Assembly: GCF_027622945.1 (NCBI RefSeq)
Contig: NZ_JAPZVQ010000010.1
Span: 86,799-150,798 of the forward strand
Source: Glycomyces lechevalierae
GTDB lineage: Bacteria; Actinomycetota; Actinomycetes; Mycobacteriales; Micromonosporaceae
Length of the DNA stretch: 64,000 nt
Direction of reading: 5' to 3'
Each line of letters opens with the position of its first letter. Position 1 is the first letter of the stretch. A program made the position numbers and the translations under genes. Under the pieces are notes generated by a model, which was given only the letters and a program-made list of their open reading frames with translations, was not told the DNA's origin and searched no databases. Positions 26,884 through 35,747 of the stretch are shown here, piece after piece.

Positions 26884-26925
26884 ACTCTGAATTAATTGAC
26901 TGTTCAACGAGATTGAGGTCAAATC

Positions 26926-29900
26926 GTGTCTAGCGACTCAAGTACACCCAGGAAAGCACGGCGCGCTAGTCCGTACTCAACTGGGGGAGGCGGCACCGTT
27001 TTTGAACAGCAGTATGGTGCAATAGTCCTCAGTCATATGCTAACGGCTGAACCCCTCGAGGAGCTGGGTAGCAACTTGGTTCCAGTGGAAGTCTCGTTTC
27101 AGGCGATGGGTGTGACACCAGTTGACGATCTTCTAATTAAAGGGATTCTCCCGGATGGAACAGTCCGTTCGGTTTCGATTGGGATTAGAAGGTCTCCTTC
27201 TTTTGCGCCAAGTAGTGAATCCACAGTTGACTTGATTCGTGCTTACCTCAGGGCACTCGACCGCCATCATGACGAAATTGAGTCGGGCAGATGGGGACTC
27301 GCGCTAGTTGTAGCAAGCCCAAATAATCAAGTCAAGCAGATTCGAGAACTCGCAAACATTGCGCGAGATTCGAGAGACTTCATGCAATTTCGCAATAAGA
27401 TTCTTATCGAAGAGGCAGCTAATCAGCAAGCTCGTGATCGTCTGATTCAAGTTGAGAGAATGATTGAGAAGGCTAAGGTTAACGAATGGAGTGAGGAAGT
27501 CAGCCCGATTCACCTCGATCTTACTTGGCAGTTGCTTGCAGCCTTGCGGATTATAGAAGTCCGAGCTGAGGGTGTTGATCAATCCGATCGAACTTCGGCT
27601 GTGGGACGGCTTCAAAACATCGTGAAAGATGGAACCGTGGCAGAAGCTGACCATCTCTTTGACAAGCTCTATAATCTGACTGGAAGGTACGCGCCCGCTG
27701 CAGCTACAAAGTCGGCAACCTCTGTAAGAAGAGATCTGATCGGATTTCCTTTTTCAAGTGATGCCGTAGAGCACTTGGCGGGCTCGGACGCAAATGAACC
27801 TTCATCCTCGCCAATCGTCCGCTCGGACTATCTATCTCTGGTTCAACGAATTTGTCCGAGCATGCTTCATGAACGTCATGATGAACTCGGCAAGATGGAA
27901 GACTTTTGTGCCTCCAATAGTAACGAAGGCTATTTTTGGTGGCGAGCACCTGCGTGGGCAGGAAAATCTGCTCTCCTTGCAACTTTCGTACTTAGACCGC
28001 CACAAGGAGTCCGCGTTGTTTCGTTCTTTGCGACGGCTCGTTGGGCGGGACAATCAAATGTACGTGCCTATACCGAGATCGTCTTGGAGCAGGTTCTTGA
28101 GATCCTAGGTGAGCCGATGCCGGTGTTGCTAACTGAGGCAACCCGTGAGGCACATCTGGCAGGAGCACTCGATCGCGCTGCTAGGCATTGTAGAGATCTC
28201 GGTGAGCGTCTGGTGCTGGTCGTTGATGGGCTTGATGAAGATACGGGCGTCACGAGTGATCCCGAAAGCCATAGTATTGCCGCAGCATTGCCGAGCGATT
28301 CAAATAGCCCACTTCGTGTAATCGTCGCGAGTCGCCATAACCCTCCGATCCCCAGCGATGTTCCAGACCATCATCCTCTCCGGCGGTTGAAGATACGCCA
28401 CGACTTGCAGCCATCTTCCTTCGCGGACGTTGTACGACAGGACGCCGAGCGAGAGCTCAGACGGCTGTTGCGTGGAAGCGAAATTGAGCGAGATCTTCTT
28501 GGATTGCTGGTGGCAGCGGGGGGTGGCCTCACTGGGCGGGACCTCGCAGAGCTCACGAACCTCCCGGAATGGGAGATCGAAGAGCAGCTGAAGGAGGTCT
28601 CGAGTCGAACGTTCGCTAACCGTTCTGGACGTTGGCGCACCACAGAGATGGCCTACATTCTGTGCCACGAGGAGATCCAACAGCAAGCAACAACTATGCT
28701 CGGAATGAGTCGGCTGAAAGCTTACAAAGAACGCATCGACATCTGGGCATCAAGCTACCAGACTCGGAGGTGGCCTAGCGAGACCCCAGAGTACCTCCTC
28801 CGAGGCTACTTCAGTCTCCTACTTGCGAACCGAGACCTAAATAGGCTAACCTCGTTGGCGATTGACGTTGAGCGCCACGAAAGAATGCTCGACATCATCG
28901 GGGGCGACAGTGTCGCGATTAGTGAGGTGCTTTCCGCACAGGAAGTGTTCCTCCAGGATGCGCCTACAGACTTGGAAACATTCTGCCGCCTTGCGGTGCA
29001 TAGAGTTTCTCTGATGGAGCGGAATAGTCATATTCCGACTCATCTTCCTGTGGTTTGGGCGCAACTAGGCAAGGGAAACCGAGGCGAAGCACTAGCTCGT
29101 TCAATCATCAGGCCGATTCAACAAGTTCGCGCGCTAGTTTCGCTTTCTAGAGAACTCTCTGACAATGGAAACAATCAAGACGCACGGGCGATTGTTGAGG
29201 CAGCAAGCCAGGTTGCAACCTCCATCGAAGATATCCCAGAGAGAGTTCGATGTCGTGCTGTAGTTGCACAAACTATGGCTCGAATCGGTGATCCCACCCA
29301 GGCTCGTATGATTCTTTCTCAAGCAGAGGCCGCCGCGAACTCTCTTACTGAGGGACTTGAAAAGTCAGTTGCGCAATCCGCAATTGTCCGCGGGTTGGCG
29401 GCCAACGGAGAACTCGAACATGCGCTCTCTCTCGCAGCATCCGTCCATGACAAAGGCGAGCGTGCTCAAGCAATAGGCGGAGTTGCGAGTGAGATCGCCA
29501 ACACCGGGGATTGGGAAAGAGCGTTTGAGATTTCAAAGACAATTCAATATTGGTCGACTCGGGCACCATTGCTGTCGAGTATTGGCCATGTTGCAAAGCG
29601 GTCCGGCTCAGCAGCCCGTGGTAACGCGATTATTAGCAGTGCGTTGAACCTTGCCGGGCGTATTCGCAACCCTGAGCGTCGCAGTTGGGTCCTGGCTTCT
29701 ATTGCACACGACCTTGCGCAAGCTGGTAAACGAAATCAGTCCCATCGAGTTTCCCAAAAAGCTCTAAGCGCGCTGGAAGTCATCTCTGGGGAGCATGCGA
29801 AAGCAGATAGCTTGATTGCAATAATTCGAGCTTTGGCAGTTTCGGGGTTTGTGTCAGAAGCAACTGAAATTGCGCGGAGTTTCAATAATCTCACACGTCG

Positions 29901-31284
29901 ATCTAAGGCCCTAGCTGTAATTGCTTCAGCACTCGCCAAGCAGGGCAAGAGTGAAAGAGCAGAGAAACTTGCAATGGAATCTGAGAGCACTGCGAGGATT
30001 GCGAACGATAGAGGTCGTAAGGATATTGATCTTGTTACTCTGTCTCAAGCTCTGGGCACGGTTGGTGACTTCGTTCGAGCTGAAACTACAGCCAAATTGA
30101 TTCATGATGAATCTAAACGAGACAAGGCATTTACCTTGCTTTCGGAGGCAATCGCGATTTCCGGGGACATAGAGACGGCGCAGCAGACCGTCGACCATAT
30201 TTCCAATCACGGGAAGCGGCTCAAGGCACTAACCAGAATTGTGAAATCGGTCGCTTCGATCCTTGACACCTCTGAACTTGATCGGTTGTTGGATACTATC
30301 CCTGATGCAACTGTTCGTAACAGTCTGCGCCGATGGATATCGAGGAACACCGGACTTCAGCAAGCTGATTCTGCTCCGAGTTCGAACGCACTTACGTTCA
30401 GTTCTGCTGAGTCTCGTGCAACTGAGGTTGACGAAGTCCTTGAGCTGAACTCCTCGAAAAATGATCTCTTCCGCATTGCCCGTGAGCAGACTGAACTTGC
30501 GATGGAATTTCTCGATGATGGTGACGTGGCGAGCGGGTTGAGCGCAATCGGGTCTATTGTGATCCCTACCCTTCGCATCGATGCACTGTTGCAAATTTCT
30601 AAGAAATTGGAGGAACATGATCAGAGGTCGCTTTCGGAAGACCTCGTCGAGCGAGCTATTCAAGCATGTGCCTCGATTTCAAATGAAGCCGTGAGGGATA
30701 GAACTCGCTCTAAGATCGCTAGGTTCCTGGCCGAGAATAGTGACCTACTTCGAGGAGAGGAACTTGCATATGAGGTTTCTAGCCTCCCAGCCAGGCAAAG
30801 AACGCTGGCGACTCTTTCCAGTATTGCGGGGCAGTTGTGCAGATGGGCAGAAGCTGAGAGGATTGCTCTTTCGATTCATGACTCCTCATTGAGGGAAAAG
30901 TCATTGGTGAGCCTTGTGGCGAGTCTTGCCGAAAAGGGATCCTTCGAAGAGGCAAGCCGAGTCGCCGCATCAATAGCTGACCCGCTTGCCCGTTCCTCGG
31001 CATTGCGCGAAATTTCTCTAGCCTTGGCGGATCAGGGTCATTCGGTGCACTCGGAGGAAGTAGCAGCACGAATCCCTGACTCTAACATACGAGCGCGCTC
31101 ATTTGCGTCGATCGCTCCTCGCGCTAGTCGTGAACACTCGAGCCTCCTTATTTCGAAGGCGTTGAGCGGCGGCCACTGGCGCCTTTCCATACCCACACTC
31201 GTCAAGGTGGCTCCGGAAACAGTCTCCGTATTGGCGAATGAGTTCCTCCTTATAATGGGCACCCGGAATAGTGGCGTCGGTTGA
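26926..31284 (+). CDS. STAND-type NTPase with nuclease-like N-terminus and helical repeats (candidate anti-phage, Avs-like)
   Basis: A 1452-residue protein with clearly lower GC than its surroundings. Residues about 20-150 resemble the PD-(D/E)XK-like domain at the head of defence NTPases (FEQQYGAIVLSHML, then PVDDLLI with Asp67-Asp68). The usual QxK strand reads SIGIRRS, so the catalytic Lys position is Arg88 or absent. The P-loop is APAWAGKSAL (Gly346-Lys347-Ser348) with Walker B LVLVVDGLDED (Asp434) and an IVASRHNP sensor-like strand. A winged-helix region follows to about 640. From about 715 to the end there are many 35-40-residue TPR-like helical hairpins, the usual sensor part. The GTG start has TGAGG upstream. 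Phage sensing is inferred from architecture. Confidence 0.82.
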   Translation: MSSDSSTPRKARRASPYSTGGGGTVFEQQYGAIVLSHMLTAEPLEELGSNLVPVEVSFQAMGVTPVDDLLIKGILPDGTVRSVSIGIRRSPSFAPSSESTVDLIRAYLRALDRHHDEIESGRWGLALVVASPNNQVKQIRELANIARDSRDFMQFRNKILIEEAANQQARDRLIQVERMIEKAKVNEWSEEVSPIHLDLTWQLLAALRIIEVRAEGVDQSDRTSAVGRLQNIVKDGTVAEADHLFDKLYNLTGRYAPAAATKSATSVRRDLIGFPFSSDAVEHLAGSDANEPSSSPIVRSDYLSLVQRICPSMLHERHDELGKMEDFCASNSNEGYFWWRAPAWAGKSALLATFVLRPPQGVRVVSFFATARWAGQSNVRAYTEIVLEQVLEILGEPMPVLLTEATREAHLAGALDRAARHCRDLGERLVLVVDGLDEDTGVTSDPESHSIAAALPSDSNSPLRVIVASRHNPPIPSDVPDHHPLRRLKIRHDLQPSSFADVVRQDAERELRRLLRGSEIERDLLGLLVAAGGGLTGRDLAELTNLPEWEIEEQLKEVSSRTFANRSGRWRTTEMAYILCHEEIQQQATTMLGMSRLKAYKERIDIWASSYQTRRWPSETPEYLLRGYFSLLLANRDLNRLTSLAIDVERHERMLDIIGGDSVAISEVLSAQEVFLQDAPTDLETFCRLAVHRVSLMERNSHIPTHLPVVWAQLGKGNRGEALARSIIRPIQQVRALVSLSRELSDNGNNQDARAIVEAASQVATSIEDIPERVRCRAVVAQTMARIGDPTQARMILSQAEAAANSLTEGLEKSVAQSAIVRGLAANGELEHALSLAASVHDKGERAQAIGGVASEIANTGDWERAFEISKTIQYWSTRAPLLSSIGHVAKRSGSAARGNAIISSALNLAGRIRNPERRSWVLASIAHDLAQAGKRNQSHRVSQKALSALEVISGEHAKADSLIAIIRALAVSGFVSEATEIARSFNNLTRRSKALAVIASALAKQGKSERAEKLAMESESTARIANDRGRKDIDLVTLSQALGTVGDFVRAETTAKLIHDESKRDKAFTLLSEAIAISGDIETAQQTVDHISNHGKRLKALTRIVKSVASILDTSELDRLLDTIPDATVRNSLRRWISRNTGLQQADSAPSSNALTFSSAESRATEVDEVLELNSSKNDLFRIAREQTELAMEFLDDGDVASGLSAIGSIVIPTLRIDALLQISKKLEEHDQRSLSEDLVERAIQACASISNEAVRDRTRSKIARFLAENSDLLRGEELAYEVSSLPARQRTLATLSSIAGQLCRWAEAERIALSIHDSSLREKSLVSLVASLAEKGSFEEASRVAASIADPLARSSALREISLALADQGHSVHSEEVAARIPDSNIRARSFASIAPRASREHSSLLISKALSGGHWRLSIPTLVKVAPETVSVLANEFLLIMGTRNSGVG

Positions 31285-31407
31285 AATGCGGACAAGCCAC
31301 GGGGTGAGACGCCCCGAATCGGCCTTCGGCACCGGAGACGCTCTCAGGTGTCAAGTTAGGAGATGTCCGGGGTTGAGTTTGTCGCAGGCATCGCTCACTA
31401 TGGGCGA

Positions 31408-32283
31408 ATGCAGCAGAAAATTGCGTATGGGCCCGGCGAACTCTGGGGGTACCGCGCTCGGGCGCGGGACGAGTTGGCCTGCGTGAAGGTGCTGAAGGTC
31501 GGCACCAAACGGCCGCTTCGACTCAAGATCAGGTTCGTAGACGACGAATATGAAGGACGCGAGGACTGGGTACCCCCGGCGAGGCTGAAAGTACGTTGGC
31601 AGGATCGGGTTCGCTTCATCGCCGCGGAGCAGCGTTGGCAGACAGTCGAAGACGCGTCCGCCGAAGCCGTCGACACACTCGAAGCCAACACCTGCATGCT
31701 GGTCTTTGACCACCTCAAGGCTCTCCAGTACATCGATTGGCGGTCAGCCGACCGCAGCGCGATCCTGATGGTGGACGACCTCGGCACTCTCGAGGCCACG
31801 ACAGGCCTCAAGCGCGAGGACCTCCTGTCATATCCGGTGGCGTACAGCGAGGACGACCAGATCGCCGCCCCGTGGCCGGCACTGAGGGTCGTCGCCCAGG
31901 CTCTGGCGCGCGCGAACGCCGAAAAGCTCCTTGATCTCGCCGACAAAGAAGAACGGGACCGGGCACGCCGAGCCATCTACGGCCAGCACTACCCCTCGCG
32001 CTCAGGAGTTCGGCACATCGAGCCTGAAATTTGCATCGAGGTCGACCGCGAGTACGCCCCGCAATGGGAGATGTTGCGAACCTGGTGCGGCGCAGAGATT
32101 CAAGCACGACGCGATGAGCTGTCCGAGCTCCGGGGTGAAGTAGCCCGCCTGTCGATGTTGGTGGAAGCGGCCATCACCGAACTCGACAAGGCGGGCAGCC
32201 GAAAGGCGGCCCGGCGTCTTGAGCGGGAGCTCAACGTCCCGCTGGATCTCATTCGAGCATCACAGAGAAGACTTGATTCCTGA
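31408..32283 (+). CDS. Uncharacterised protein with C-terminal coiled coil
   Basis: A protein of 291 residues from the ATG at 31408, or 306 if it begins at 31363. The N-terminal 75 residues form a beta-rich domain (KIAYGPGELWGYRARARDEL, VKVLKVGTKRPLRLKIRFVD, WVPPARLKVRW) seen in unassigned actinobacterial element proteins. The C-terminal 60 residues are a charged coiled coil (RRDELSELRGEVARLSMLVE). It is the last gene of the island, 79-124 bp after the STAND gene and on the same strand, but with normal high GC. It could be an accessory to the NTPase or an unrelated cargo gene. Confidence 0.6.
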   Translation: MQQKIAYGPGELWGYRARARDELACVKVLKVGTKRPLRLKIRFVDDEYEGREDWVPPARLKVRWQDRVRFIAAEQRWQTVEDASAEAVDTLEANTCMLVFDHLKALQYIDWRSADRSAILMVDDLGTLEATTGLKREDLLSYPVAYSEDDQIAAPWPALRVVAQALARANAEKLLDLADKEERDRARRAIYGQHYPSRSGVRHIEPEICIEVDREYAPQWEMLRTWCGAEIQARRDELSELRGEVARLSMLVEAAITELDKAGSRKAARRLERELNVPLDLIRASQRRLDS

Positions 32284-32391
32284 ACGAACTCATACCGGCT
32301 CCGCAACGAAGGTATGGCGATGTCTGTACCAGCCACGGAACGCAGCGCAAAATGCCCATGATATGGTGGTTTACCTGCGGGAACGCGGTTA

Positions 32392-32430
32392 GTGAAACTG
32401 TCGCCTACGGGCAGCCTTCCGGCTGCTCAA
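32392..32430. other. attR: right attachment site of the element
   Basis: The element arm GTGAAACTGTCGCCTACGGG (32392-32411) is followed by core CA (32412-32413) and then host DUF222/HNH sequence. It is the inverted partner of the attL arm, 19 of 20 bases identical. Confidence 0.82.
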
Positions 32431-33496
32431 GCTCCAGCTTCCTGCGCAGCGAAGCGTTCGGCAAGCGCATCGCCCTGCCCAGTTCCACGGCTTCACCGGT
32501 CGTGTAGTTGAAGACCGAGGGGATGACCCCGGCTTCGCAAGCGAGCAGGCGGGCACGGGCAACGCTGATCGGCTGGCCTTCCAGGAGGGGGAGGCGGCCG
32601 GTGTCCTTGCCCTGCAACGTCTCGATGTCCACCACCAGATCCAGGGTGGCAGTGTGCCCATGCCGGGTGGCCGCCTGCGGGGAGGACCCGTACCCGGCCA
32701 GGAGCTGGTGCAGGGCTTCGGCATTGCGGTTCGCCTGCGCGGGCAGGAGCCCTTCGCCTTCGTCTTCGCTGGTGCTCTCGGTGTCTTCTTGGCGGGGCGG
32801 CGGGCAGGCGGTCTTCAGGTACTTGTCCAGCAGCCGACCGGTCGCATCCGAGAGCGTGCCTTCCAAGTGCCACATGCCATTGCCGGTCTCGGTGAGTTCG
32901 AGCCGCTGGAGGGACTGCTCACCCAACTCGTCGAACAGTTCGGTCTCTTCGGCGATCGATGCCCACAGCTCATCCAGGTGCCGCCGCAGGTCTTTGAAGG
33001 AAGCATGGGCGCAGTACTCAGCCACCATGGCCTCGGGAGTCGCGCACTCCACCGAGGCATCAAAGGGCGAAGCAACCGGGGCCCTGAAGGGGGTGCGGGC
33101 GAACAGGCGCATGGCGGGGGTCTGGTCGAGTTGGCGGACGGCATAGGCGACCTGGTCGATCCTGGCCGTTCCCGTCGTTGCCGCTTTGGCCAGGATCCGG
33201 AACTTCCCGGAGAGCCGGGCGATGGCCGCGATGGATCCTGCCGTGTTGAACGTGAAGTCGAACTGGGAGAGCAGGAGGTCCCTGAGGGCGGAGAACCCGA
33301 ACTCGGAGCGGTGCAGACCCTGCTCCTTCATGGCGATCACGGAGGAGAGGACCTGGGTGTGGAAGGCATTGATACCGGCAGCGGCTTCATCGAGGGCCGA
33401 TCGGATCGCGGCGGCCTGAGAGCGGCGGTCGGAGGAACCGGCGAGGATCGAGACGGGGGAGGGAGTCGGAGTGGTGTGGGTGTTGCAGTGGGCCAT
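32405..33496 (-). pseudogene. N-terminal DUF222 half of the split DUF222/HNH gene
   Basis: Starts at ATG 33496 behind GAGGAGGC and encodes 361 host residues plus Cys-Pro before a TAG supplied by the element arm. It contains the DUF222 helical domain (SALDEAAAGINAFHTQVLSS, RIDQVAYAVRQLDQTPAMRL) and the conserved approach to the HNH domain (VELGRAMRLPNASLRRKLEL). The nuclease domain is at 18006-18623, separated by the island. In the uninterrupted gene the next residues would be EGCAWHGCDRP. The DUF222 fragment may still be made and stable but lacks the nuclease. Confidence 0.85.
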
Positions 33497-33835
33497 GGGT
33501 CTCGCCTCCTCACCTGTTCTCGAATGATCTGCCTGTTTTCGCTTCCTTGTTCGTACTTCAATGATGACATCCCACCGCGCTGGTGTCATCACCCGATAGA
33601 GTGAACATTCCATAGAGGACTATCAATGTCCGCCCCGGCCCGCCCCGCCGCCACCCGCAAACATCCTGGGATGCAAGGAAAACCGAGAGGGGATCACCCC
33701 GCATCCCCCGCGCTGCCTGTCAGCCGCTGGGCACACCCACCCGCCCTCAGACCTCTTTGTCGCTGCCCGCTCTAACCTCAATAGACACGGCGCAGCAAGC
33801 ATGAAAGGCGCGGCAAACCGACCGCCCCGCAATCC

Positions 33836-34378
33836 TCAGTCCCGGAGCGCGATCGCCCACGACGGCACGTGCTCGGTGAGCCAGACGCCGTTCTCGGACT
33901 TGTAGAACGTGAAGCCCGCGCCGACCATCCGCTGGGCGTCGACGACGAGAACGACGGGCTTGCCGCGGCGCGAGCCGACCCTGATCGCGGTCTCGTGGTC
34001 GGGGGAGAGGTGCACGTGGTGCCGGTCCATCGGCTTGAGGCCCTCGTCGAGGATCGAGGCGACGAAACCGCCGGTGGTCCCGTGGTAGAGCACGGGCGGC
34101 GGGACGACCGGGACGAGACCCAGGTCGACGTCCACGGTGTGGCCCTGGTTGGCGCGGATCCTTCCGTCGCGCAGGGCGAACCGCTGCTTGTCGTTGCGGA
34201 GCACGACCTCTTCGAGCTCGTCGCGGGTGACCTTGAAGTTCCGGTCGTCGAGCGCCTTGAGCAGGACGTCGACGTCGACCCACCCCTGTTCGTCCAGTTC
34301 GATACCGATCCGGCCGGGGTCGTGGCGCAGGTGCCGCGAGAGGTACTTGGAGACCTTCACCAACCGTCGTTCGTCCAC
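33836..34378 (-). CDS. kptA: RNA 2'-phosphotransferase, KptA/Tpt1 family
   Basis: A 180-residue enzyme that in eukaryotes moves the splice-junction 2'-phosphate of tRNA to NAD+. In bacteria the natural substrate is unknown, and ADP-ribosylation of RNA ends has been shown for some. Catalytic residues are visible: Arg18-His19 in SRHLRHD, Arg75 in IRANQGH, the YHGTT motif (about 98-102), HLSPD, and AIRVG with Arg133. The length matches the family. It is a single gene, 46 bp downstream of the DUF1304 gene on the same strand. Confidence 0.9.
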   Translation of the reverse strand: MDERRLVKVSKYLSRHLRHDPGRIGIELDEQGWVDVDVLLKALDDRNFKVTRDELEEVVLRNDKQRFALRDGRIRANQGHTVDVDLGLVPVVPPPVLYHGTTGGFVASILDEGLKPMDRHHVHLSPDHETAIRVGSRRGKPVVLVVDAQRMVGAGFTFYKSENGVWLTEHVPSWAIALRD

Positions 34379-34424
34379 TTCGCACTCCGATCGACTTGAG
34401 GGACCGCCAGACTACCGCGGCACC

Positions 34425-34805
34425 CTACAGCTGCGTCAACGCGAAAATCAGGGCCAGCGCCGGGAACAGGCCCTGCTTGAGCGCCGCGGAGGCCATCGAG
34501 CGGTCCTTGAGGACGAGCACGAGGGCTGCGCCGAGCATCGAGGCGCACGCGAACACGATGAGCGTCATGCCGACGGTGTTCTCCGACTGCACCACCGCGA
34601 CCCCGACGAGCGCGCCGATCGCGAGGAACAGGTTGTACCAGCCCTGGTTGAACGCCCAGGAGCGGACGGTCTCGACGTTCGCAGTGTCGACGCGGAACAC
34701 CCCGTGGTGCACCTTCGGGTCGGAGAAGCGCAGGCATTCCATGACCCAGATGTAGACGTGGAGGAGGCCCGCGAGGGCGGCGAGAATCTGGACTGCGATC
34801 AACAT
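34425..34805 (-). CDS. DUF1304 membrane protein
   Basis: A 126-residue integral membrane protein with four hydrophobic helices (LIAVQILAALAGLLHVYIWV, WYNLFLAIGALVGVAVV, MTLIVFACASMLGAALVLVL, FPALALIFAL) and the family block ECLRFSDPKVHHGVF near the first loop. The function is unknown. The ATG at 34805 is preferred over one at 34814 because GGGAGAA lies at good distance. Confidence 0.82.
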   Translation of the reverse strand: MLIAVQILAALAGLLHVYIWVMECLRFSDPKVHHGVFRVDTANVETVRSWAFNQGWYNLFLAIGALVGVAVVQSENTVGMTLIVFACASMLGAALVLVLKDRSMASAALKQGLFPALALIFALTQL

Positions 34806-34855
34806 GGACAGCATTCTCCCCGACGCGCCGCGGCGATGTCGCCGGTCGGGTCCGT

Positions 34856-35650
34856 TCAGTCCGCTTCGAGCACGAGGAGGTCCGGCGGCACGAGGGTGCG
34901 CGTGCGCAGAAGCTCGCCCACGAGGTTGTGGTTGAGCATGTTGCCCACCGGCTCGCCGACCTCCTCGCGGGTCAGGCCGGGCACGCCCGCGGCCGAGAGT
35001 CGCTTGCGCACCTTGGTCACGAGGTGCTCGGCCTTCTTCGGCCCCCAGCCCTCGCGCGGGTGCAGCTCGGCGAGTTCGGCGGCGACCTGCTTCCAGGACA
35101 CGGGCTGCGGGTAGGCGTCGTGCAGGAGGTACCGCTGGGCGAGGCAGACGAGGGCCAGCCGCTCGTCCGCGTCGAGCTTCCACGGCCGGTCCTTCAGCGT
35201 GGCCGCCTCGGGCGCGGGCGTCGGCAGGCGCCCGTCGACGCCGGCCACGTACAGCTCCACGAGGTGCCGCCGCCGGGATGTGCCGCTGATGAACACGGGC
35301 GTGTACCCGGTCTCGAGCGGGAAGGACTCGTCCTCGGGGAAGAGCATGCGCGCGCCGGGGAGCTGGAGCGGCAGGTGCCCGGTGTTGGCGAGCCACCAGT
35401 GGTCGCCGCGGCGGGCGAGGCGGCCGTGGCTGCGGCTGACGCGGCGGTCGTCCTCGCCCACGCACACGTGCACCTCGGGCCGGTTGCGTCCGAACAGGAC
35501 GACGCGTTCCTCCTTGGGACGGAACCGAACCCCGCCGGAGACGGAGAGGGCGTAGATGGTGCCCGGCTCGGACTCGGGCACGCCGAACGCGAGGCTGGCG
35601 TGGTTCGACGGGAGCGGTTCGAGCCCTTCGACCTGGGGGATGTCGGTCAT
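34856..35650 (-). CDS. FHA-domain protein
   Basis: A 264-residue protein with an FHA phosphothreonine-binding domain at about 40-120 (VVLFGRNRPEVHVCVGEDDRRVSRSHGRL in two parts, with the GR and SRSH signatures). A helical C-terminal region (DADERLALVCLAQRYLL, EGWGPKKAEHLVTKVRKRL) looks like a winged helix seen in other actinobacterial FHA proteins. An ideal AAGGAGGTCGAC sets the start. A Ser/Thr kinase gene lies 97 bp upstream on the same strand, so kinase and phosphothreonine reader may work together. Confidence 0.85.
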   Translation of the reverse strand: MTDIPQVEGLEPLPSNHASLAFGVPESEPGTIYALSVSGGVRFRPKEERVVLFGRNRPEVHVCVGEDDRRVSRSHGRLARRGDHWWLANTGHLPLQLPGARMLFPEDESFPLETGYTPVFISGTSRRRHLVELYVAGVDGRLPTPAPEAATLKDRPWKLDADERLALVCLAQRYLLHDAYPQPVSWKQVAAELAELHPREGWGPKKAEHLVTKVRKRLSAAGVPGLTREEVGEPVGNMLNHNLVGELLRTRTLVPPDLLVLEAD

Positions 35651-35747
35651 GTCGACCTCCTTTCCGGCTCCAGCCTGGCACGGCCGTTCGGGACGGGTCC
35701 CGAGCCGCGTCGCCCGCAATGGACGCGAGCGCGGACCGCAAGCGGCG

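Larger units (their letters stand above)
18624..32413 (+). mobile_element. 13.8-kb serine-integrase genomic island inserted in a DUF222/HNH gene
   Basis: The limits follow from the split host gene and the inverted attP arms; core-to-core length is 13,790 bp. Contents are a large serine recombinase next to attL, a G/C-rich tract with a defective RNA-ligase-like gene, a replication-relaxation protein, small leftward genes, an XRE/TPR regulator with flavoprotein, a DUF6883/DUF4926 pair, a STAND NTPase and an unknown coiled-coil protein. No relaxase, T4SS, structural phage gene or directionality factor is recognised. Integration in REP13E12-type genes by a serine integrase is known from the mycobacterial prophage phiRv1; the similarity here is of target type. 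Confidence 0.85.

Noticed and set aside
18624-32411. Transposon with terminal inverted repeats
   Set aside because: The inverted ends are fully explained as attP half-sites. No target-site duplication beyond the core and no DDE transposase; a serine recombinase sits at the end.
18624-32413. Intact prophage
   Set aside because: No capsid, tail, terminase or lysis genes are recognisable.
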